Positions 34,386 to 38,828 of a DNA stretch of 38,828 nucleotides are shown here, piece by piece. A program made the translations under genes and the position numbers. Under the pieces are notes generated by a model, which saw nothing but the letters and a program-made list of their open reading frames with translations, was not told where the DNA came from and made no database searches. The stretch is from Prosthecobacter debontii (lineage in GTDB: Bacteria; Verrucomicrobiota; Verrucomicrobiia; Verrucomicrobiales; Akkermansiaceae). The stretch is from NCBI GenBank assembly GCA_945862245.1, contig CAMAXN010000022.1, positions 1-38,828 on the forward strand, read 5' to 3'. Position 1 is the stretch's first letter. The number at the start of each line of letters is the position of its first letter.

Positions 34386-34464
34386 TGCCGGAGAGATTGA
34401 CAGTTTTTCAGTCCGGCTATCTCCGCTTCGCTCTGGTTGTGGTTCGAATTCCTCGCGTTCCCGG

Positions 34465-35361
34465 TCATTTCTTCGGGTTGCGGATCTCGACTTGGGTGCC
34501 GGTGCGGGTGAGGAGGAAGAGTTCTTCGATGTCGGCGTAGCTGAGGAAAATCCCTTGGCTCTGTGCGTCATCTGTCACGTTGTATGGAAGTATCTGGAGG
34601 GGTGGTCTGTTGAGCTGGATGGATTTTAAAGTCGCGCGGTAATTCTTCGCCGTTGGCGGCACGTTGCGGTCCTCGATGGTGGAGCGGCGATACGCGATTT
34701 CGGTTTTCCCGCTTTTTGGCGCCGCCCCACCCAACCTGAGGATGGGATACTCACAGATGAATCTCGCGCCGTCCCACAGGGATATGGCGTTGCGCTGGGG
34801 CTCGATGAGGAGGCGGAAATTGAGTGGGAGGATCTGGAGGTCGTCACCGGGCTGGAGGTTATTTAGCTCCATCATACCGTTGAGATGCATGAGCATGTCC
34901 AACGAGGTTTCGTTGCGTGCAGCGATGGCGTAATAGGAATCACCGCTCTTCACCTTATAGTTCGATACCCTATCGAAGAAGCCGCTGGAAAGAATATCAT
35001 CCAAGTTCATCTCCCCCACGATGCGCCGGGCGTTGGGTGCAGATGGCGATGAAGGGAAGACGTTGACAATAGCCATCATTTTTTCCCTGCCTTCGGCAAT
35101 TTTTCCCAAAGCGATTAGCTCGTGAGCTTTTTGAAAAGCGCGGTCGCCGGGCTCAAAATCGGGCATCTCAGCGGATTCGAGGGTTTTCACAAAATTCTCC
35201 TCTTTTTCGACACGGAGCACAGTGCCGGCCTCTGGGATGATTTTCTCAAAAACGCTACCGAGAGGTTCCACGGCAACATGGTAGGAAAGCATCGCTGTGA
35301 AGGTGACCACGCACGCAACAGCAAGTCCCGCAATGACCTTGATGACGATCCAGAACCTCAT
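34465..35361 (-). CDS. LysM protein with degenerate L,D-transpeptidase (YkuD)-like domain
   Basis: Residues 8-28 are an N-terminal TM or signal anchor. A LysM peptidoglycan-binding domain lies at about 135-180 (YKVKSGDSYYAIA to LQPGDDLQILPL). Residues about 181-295 follow the YkuD strand pattern (LLIEPQRNAISLWDG, then SQGIFLSYADIEELF, then GTQVEI). The catalytic motif of the family, S-x-G-C-I-R-L-S, reads S-Q-G-I-F-L-S here: the Cys is missing by one-residue deletion, Arg is changed, and the upstream HG motif is not seen. It is therefore probably a cell-wall-binding pseudoenzyme. It lies 27 bases downstream of the gene at 35389-35925, likely in one transcript. Confidence 0.8.
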   Translation of the reverse strand: MRFWIVIKVIAGLAVACVVTFTAMLSYHVAVEPLGSVFEKIIPEAGTVLRVEKEENFVKTLESAEMPDFEPGDRAFQKAHELIALGKIAEGREKMMAIVNVFPSSPSAPNARRIVGEMNLDDILSSGFFDRVSNYKVKSGDSYYAIAARNETSLDMLMHLNGMMELNNLQPGDDLQILPLNFRLLIEPQRNAISLWDGARFICEYPILRLGGAAPKSGKTEIAYRRSTIEDRNVPPTAKNYRATLKSIQLNRPPLQILPYNVTDDAQSQGIFLSYADIEELFLLTRTGTQVEIRNPKK

Positions 35362-35388
35362 TCAGCAAGCTTTAGCGTTACGCGTTGA

Positions 35389-35925
35389 TTAGATCAAACC
35401 CTTCCGCATTAGATCGAAGGCGTTTATCTCGTGGGAGTGGAGAATCATCTCGAAAGAAAATTTCAGGATAGAGATTTCCCAATTGTCATCGACTCCCTCG
35501 ATGATGGCACGGGAGGGGTTACCGGTGCGGCGGATATCCTCTAGGACGCGGGCACGGACGGACTCGATGCTGTCGTGGATGATTTCTTCATTCACAGCAC
35601 CGCGTTTGAAGCGAAAGCCATATTGAAGAAAAGCGAGATTCTTGCCCTCGGATATCAGTTTTTCGACCATGGCATCAAGGCGTGCTCGGGCGTTTTCATC
35701 AAAGCCCTCGAGTTCGATTTCGCGGTAAGGTTCTGGGCGCAGGATGCGCGGTTTCATGGCTTCCACCTCGCCGGTGCGGATGCGAACCCTTCCCACCTGA
35801 TCCATCGGCTCGCTTAGGAGCTGAAATTCGAAACGCGTCTCGCCGAAGGTCTGTATGCGGTGATCAGGCTCGTGTAGAACACGAGTCGTCTCCATGGCGT
35901 ATTGGATGTCATCTTGAGAGGGCAT
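35389..35925 (-). CDS. Cytoplasmic protein of unknown function
   Basis: I do not recognise the family. The 178-residue product begins MPSQDDIQYAMETTRVL and has no signal peptide or TM segment. It contains FGETRFEFQLLSEPMDQ, RVRIRTGEVEAMKPRI and a helical second half. Low hydrophobicity and even length suggest a soluble folded protein. I prefer the ATG at 35925; the frame is open to 36039, but the extra stretch is coded by a repetitive non-coding-looking leader and overlaps the acpP terminator. The leader holds an irregular TTTCAG repeat with a spacing of 6-8 bases. It precedes the LysM gene by 27 bases. Confidence 0.75.
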   Translation of the reverse strand: MPSQDDIQYAMETTRVLHEPDHRIQTFGETRFEFQLLSEPMDQVGRVRIRTGEVEAMKPRILRPEPYREIELEGFDENARARLDAMVEKLISEGKNLAFLQYGFRFKRGAVNEEIIHDSIESVRARVLEDIRRTGNPSRAIIEGVDDNWEISILKFSFEMILHSHEINAFDLMRKGLI

Positions 35926-35928
35926 AGA

Positions 35929-35957
35929 ATGAATGCTGAAAGGCTGAAACTGAAATG
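35929..35957 (-). repeat. Near-heptad TTTCAG repeat in the leader of the gene at 35925
   Basis: On the minus strand TTTCAG or a close form occurs four times at intervals of 6, 8 and 7 bases, ending just before the ATG. It resembles the heptad arrays of accA and pyrC in period and place, not in exact unit. Confidence 0.4.
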
Positions 35958-36010
35958 CTGGACGTATAGAACTACTAGCGAATGTGCGCTGAGATCGGCT
36001 GAAATGCAAA

Positions 36011-36046
36011 GAAAAGGGTGGGAACCTTTTGGTGCCCACCCTTTTC
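36011..36046 (-). terminator. Rho-independent terminator of acpP
   Basis: A 12-bp stem (GAAAAGGGTGGG with CCCACCCTTTTC) can extend through an A-G mismatch and three more pairs around a 4-base loop. On the minus strand it lies about 20 bases after the acpP stop and is followed by TTTGCATTT. Confidence 0.85.
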
Positions 36047-36065
36047 AGAAAATATGTTTCGGAAA

Positions 36066-36308
36066 TTAGCCTTTTTTGCTGGTGATGAAAGATACGACAT
36101 CCTTAACGGCTTGGAGCTTCTCAGCTTCATCGTCTGGAACTTCCACGTCGAATTCCTCCTCAAGAGCCATGACTAACTCGACGGTGTCGAGGGAGTCCGC
36201 GCCGAGGTCTTCAACAAACTTGGCTTCCGATGTAACCTGCTCGGCGCTGACGCCAAGTTGATCCACGATGATATCCTTTACCCGTTCTTCGATCGATTTA
36301 TCTGACAT
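36066..36308 (-). CDS. acpP: Acyl carrier protein
   Basis: AcpP carries growing acyl chains in fatty acid synthesis. The 80-residue acidic protein has the full four-helix pattern and the phosphopantetheine attachment Ser in [12 protein letters not shown] (about Ser39), followed by [16 protein letters not shown]. The ATG at 36308 gives the standard length. It is flanked by its own terminator and a 116-base upstream gap, so it is probably transcribed alone. fabF or fabD are not adjacent, unlike in many bacteria. Confidence 0.96.
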   Translation of the reverse strand: MSDKSIEERVKDIIVDQLGVSAEQVTSEAKFVEDLGADSLDTVELVMALEEEFDVEVPDDEAEKLQAVKDVVSFITSKKG

Positions 36309-36424
36309 TTAGTTTGAGTGGTTGTGTTATTGCTGCTGGAAACGGTTACCGCTTACAGCCTAAGCATGGCAACTAAGAAAAAATCCCAAAGGAAAAAAGC
36401 GCCTTTTAGGAAAGATTCTGTATC

Positions 36425-37264
36425 TCATACATTTCCTGCACTGTCTTGATTTTCTTCGGTTTGCGAGGACTCGGTATCCGGTTCCACTAAGGTGTATTCT
36501 ATGATTTCCCCTGAGAAATTCGCGCGAACCAAATTCATCAGACGCTCGGCTGGTTCACCGCTCTCCTTATTGAAACCGCCGTATGCTAGCCCGTCGATCT
36601 TTGCGCGTCCTTTACCGAGCGATCCTTCAAAATCGATTATCGCGATTCCCTTGGTATCCCATTTACGGAGGTCGAGGGTTTTCATGTCCTCATAAGGGAT
36701 GACCTTCCCGCTTGTAGCGGTCAGTGCAGTGGAGTCGGCGCGTATGGAACGGAGCATCGTCCGAATAAGAAAAAACAGGGTGATGGTAACAAGCGACAGG
36801 CAGATGTAGAAGACGATGATCTGCTCGCGGATCTTGCCTGCGTCGAAGGGCTTTTTCGCCACCTTGTCAGACATTCGGTTCGCCCCGGAAAACTCCTGCC
36901 AGAGCAGGTGGGGCTGGCCAAGTTTCATCCGCTCATAGTCGGTGAGAACTTCGGGCCAGGGCATTGGTATCTTGGTGTCGACCGGAAGCACGGAATTGTC
37001 TGAGGGCAGATTGATGGTCTGCTTTGTCGAGAATTCCTTCCACGTTTCGGCTGTCAGCTTGCCGTCCTTGTTCCTAGCCTTAAAGTCTTGACCCGCTTTC
37101 TCGAACGCCGCGTGCAGGTAGTACTCTAGGTTCTTCTTGCGGTATCCCGTGGTGCCATCGATGTAAAATAGTACGCTGAAGATGCTTAACATCACGAGCA
37201 TGGCGCCGGCGCGGAGGGTGAACCACAGGGTGGGTTTGCAAATGATCGGTTCCAAATTAATCAT
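36425..37264 (-). CDS. Two-TM membrane protein of unknown function
   Basis: I do not recognise the family. With the ATG at 37264 the product has 279 residues: a short N-terminus, TM1 at about 17-37 (AGAMLVMLSIFSVLFYI), an extracytoplasmic domain of about 110 residues with several Trp and charged helices, TM2 at about 150-170 (IVFYICLSLVTITLFFLIRTML), and a cytoplasmic C-terminal domain of about 105 residues (from IRADSTALT to an acidic tail). The frame is open to 37345, but the added part lacks features. It is alone between acpP and a long intergenic region. Confidence 0.7.
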   Translation of the reverse strand: MINLEPIICKPTLWFTLRAGAMLVMLSIFSVLFYIDGTTGYRKKNLEYYLHAAFEKAGQDFKARNKDGKLTAETWKEFSTKQTINLPSDNSVLPVDTKIPMPWPEVLTDYERMKLGQPHLLWQEFSGANRMSDKVAKKPFDAGKIREQIIVFYICLSLVTITLFFLIRTMLRSIRADSTALTATSGKVIPYEDMKTLDLRKWDTKGIAIIDFEGSLGKGRAKIDGLAYGGFNKESGEPAERLMNLVRANFSGEIIEYTLVEPDTESSQTEENQDSAGNV

Positions 37265-37681
37265 CGGGTGTTTATGGTACGCGGCTAGTAATTTGTAGAG
37301 AGCTTCAACAGAAAGAGGGATTACTTCAAGCGCTCTTTCAGCCAACTATCAAGTAGGTCAGGCTAACTAGGGTTAGCACCTCTCTTCGTCCTTAGCTTAA
37401 AGAACCTCCAAGCTTCTCCAAAACTTATTTTCGAGTCGGTGGATTTTTTGAGCTACTGATAGAGGTGTTCGTTTTAAATTACTGTCGGGGGAACTTTGTT
37501 GGCGTGCTAGCATGTCTTTAGGGTGTATTCTTTTAGTCCTTTCCACTCATATTCTTAGGTGATGCCATGGTGTCTCGTTCTATGAGTTAACTAGTCCGCT
37601 CAGTCTGAAAGATTTTTTTCTTCCTGAAATCCTCGTGATCAGATCGATTATGGACGTAACATTACGCGTTCGAACACTATT
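37265..37681. other. Long intergenic region between divergent genes
   Basis: About 417 bases, A/T-richer than its surroundings, between two divergent starts. I find no ORF with protein-like composition, no tRNA and no clear terminator. One small hairpin (GCTAAC-TAGG-GTTAGC) is at 37362-37377. It must hold at least one promoter, which I cannot place. Confidence 0.4.
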
Positions 37682-38332
37682 ATGAAATCTGCAGAATTTC
37701 TAATCGCTGGCCTTATTTGCCTGTGCCTACCCGTATTACTCGCGGAGGAAGTAAAGGATGATGGATTCAAGCCGCTCTTTGACGGCAAGACCTTGGAGGG
37801 CTGGAAAAATCCCTATGCACACGGCGAAGCAAAAGTGGTGGAAGGCGAGATCCATCTCATTGCGAACAACAAGTTTTTTCTCGTGACCGAGAAAACCTAC
37901 GGTGATTTCGTGTTTGAAGGGGATGTACATCTCCCTGAGGGGACAGCGAACAGCGGATTTATGTTCCGCGCGCAAGCGAACCCTGGCAAGGTCTTCGGCT
38001 ACCAATCCGAGGTGGACGGTGATCCGCAACGGGCATGGTCGGGCGGTTTTTATGATGAGGGTCGGAGAGGATGGTTCATTAGCCCGATCAAAGGCAACAA
38101 AGAGAGTGAAATGGCTTTCCGCAAACGCGCGGGCGATACGTTCAAGCGAAACGGCTGGAATACCTACCGTATCACTTGCAAAGGCAACAAGATTACCATC
38201 GAGATCAACGGCGTAGTCACGACCGATGTGAAGGATGACATGGACGCGAGTGGAGTAATCGGCATGCAGCATCACGGCGAGAAAGGGCAGACCTACAAGT
38301 TCCGCAATCTGCGGATCAAGGAACTAAAGTGA
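37682..38332 (+). CDS. Secreted DUF1080 / 3-keto-disaccharide hydrolase-like protein
   Basis: Residues 1-21 are a signal peptide (FLIAGLICLCLPVLLAEE). The rest is a concanavalin-like beta-sandwich of the DUF1080 family, seen in FKPLFDGKTLEGWKNP, YGDFVFEGDVHLPEGTANSGFMFRA, GYQSEVDGDPQRAWSGGFYDE and the C-terminal GVIGMQHHGEKGQTYKFRNLRIKEL. This family is very abundant in Verrucomicrobiota and Planctomycetota; some members hydrolyse 3-keto-glycosides. The exact substrate cannot be read here. The protein probably acts in the periplasm or outside. The stop overlaps a possible GTG start of the SMUG1 gene. Confidence 0.88.
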   Translation: MKSAEFLIAGLICLCLPVLLAEEVKDDGFKPLFDGKTLEGWKNPYAHGEAKVVEGEIHLIANNKFFLVTEKTYGDFVFEGDVHLPEGTANSGFMFRAQANPGKVFGYQSEVDGDPQRAWSGGFYDEGRRGWFISPIKGNKESEMAFRKRAGDTFKRNGWNTYRITCKGNKITIEINGVVTTDVKDDMDASGVIGMQHHGEKGQTYKFRNLRIKELK

Positions 38333-38828
38333 GTGCCCTGATGCTGATCGCAGCGGGCAGGGAACTGGCGGATGAGCTGCGTCCGCTGAGATTTTCCGAT
38401 CCCGTGACTCATACCTATCTGACGCTCGATTACGCGAGGGTGGGTTATGAGGCTTACTTGCAAAAGTTCGGCGGCGGTCGGAAGCGAGTACTGCTGCTCG
38501 GAATGAATCCTGGTCCTTACGGTATGGCGCAAACGGGCGTGCCTTTCGGTGAGGTGGCGGCTGTGCGGGATTGGATGGGGCTGAATCCGAAGATCGGCAA
38601 ACCGGAGCATGAGCATCCGAAACGGAAGATACTCGGAATGGCGTGCCCAAAATCCGAGGTCAGCGGTCGGCGGCTGTGGAGTTTGTTCTCGGACAGATTA
38701 CCGAAGGCGGAGGATTTTTTCAAAGATCATTTGGTGATCAATTTCTGCCCTCTCGTATGGATGAAGGACACGGGCGCGAACCTCACCCCTGACAAGATCC
38801 GGGCGGCCGAGATGGTGGCGGTGGACGC
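38329..38828 (+). CDS. Single-strand-selective uracil-DNA glycosylase (SMUG1-like), 3' end outside window
   Basis: The frame starting at GTG 38329 (or ATG 38341) stays open to the end of the window. It encodes GMNPGPYGMAQTGVPFGEV, HPKRKILGMACPKSEVSGRRLW, FFKDHLVINFCPLVWM and ANLTPDKIRAAE. These are the family 3 (SMUG1) signatures; the first holds the catalytic Asn motif. SMUG1 removes uracil and related oxidised bases from DNA. The C-terminal HPSPAS-type motif is beyond the window. The GTG overlaps the DUF1080 stop (GTGA), which suggests coupling; the ATG is the alternative. The gene is cut only by the end of the window. Confidence 0.88.
   Translation, partial: MSALMLIAAGRELADELRPLRFSDPVTHTYLTLDYARVGYEAYLQKFGGGRKRVLLLGMNPGPYGMAQTGVPFGEVAAVRDWMGLNPKIGKPEHEHPKRKILGMACPKSEVSGRRLWSLFSDRLPKAEDFFKDHLVINFCPLVWMKDTGANLTPDKIRAAEMVAVD

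Noticed and set aside
36040..36163. Short minus-strand frame after acpP ([11 protein letters not shown]).
   Set aside because: It overlaps the acpP terminator and acpP itself in another frame.

Overview
The window looks like a chromosomal segment from a member of the Verrucomicrobiota, probably class Verrucomicrobiae and a relative of Akkermansia or Luteolibacter. The main evidence is a five-gene cluster at 3609-10958 that matches, in order and in recognisable sequence features, the Akkermansia muciniphila Amuc_1102-1101-1100-1099-1098 pilus-like locus. A MurC-MurB fusion, an archaeal-type prolyl-tRNA synthetase and near absence of Shine-Dalgarno sequences agree with this. Identification rests on recognition from memory, not on a database search.

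Layout. Positions 1-1771 hold the end of an LptE-like lipoprotein gene and a single-pass membrane protein of unknown function. Positions 1853-3456 (minus) carry aroE and aroD. Positions 3609-10958 (plus) carry the pilus/secretin operon: an Amuc_1102-like exported protein, a PilM-PilN fusion, an Amuc_1100-like (PilO-position) protein, a protein with a calcium-binding motif in the PilP position, and a TPR-bearing secretin. A strong terminator closes it. Next come deoB, a glycine-rich RRM protein with its own terminator, and alr (minus). Positions 14027-21633 (plus) form an export and proteolysis block: a secreted tricorn-like protease, a TatC with a large extra loop and a His-rich tail, a two-TM protein, a ClpP-like protease with a putative signal peptide, and an MBL hydrolase with an HTH-like N-terminus.

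Positions 21630-24937 (minus) hold murC-murB (fused) and ddl. Together with alr these cover D-Ala supply and several peptidoglycan precursor steps. Positions 25161-29425 (plus) are the assimilatory sulfate reduction operon cysJ-cysI-cysH. The rest is mostly housekeeping: pyrC, panD, proS, accA and acpP. Between these lie an alpha/beta-hydrolase remnant, a LysM protein with a catalytically dead L,D-transpeptidase-like domain, two unknown conserved-looking genes, a DUF1080 protein, and the start of a SMUG1-type uracil-DNA glycosylase that runs off the window.

The most unusual non-coding signal is a set of A/T-rich arrays with a 7-nt period just upstream of start codons. They are clearest before accA and pyrC, weaker before ddl, with variants before cysI and the gene at 35925. 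I saw no tRNA, rRNA, CRISPR, insertion sequence or phage gene.
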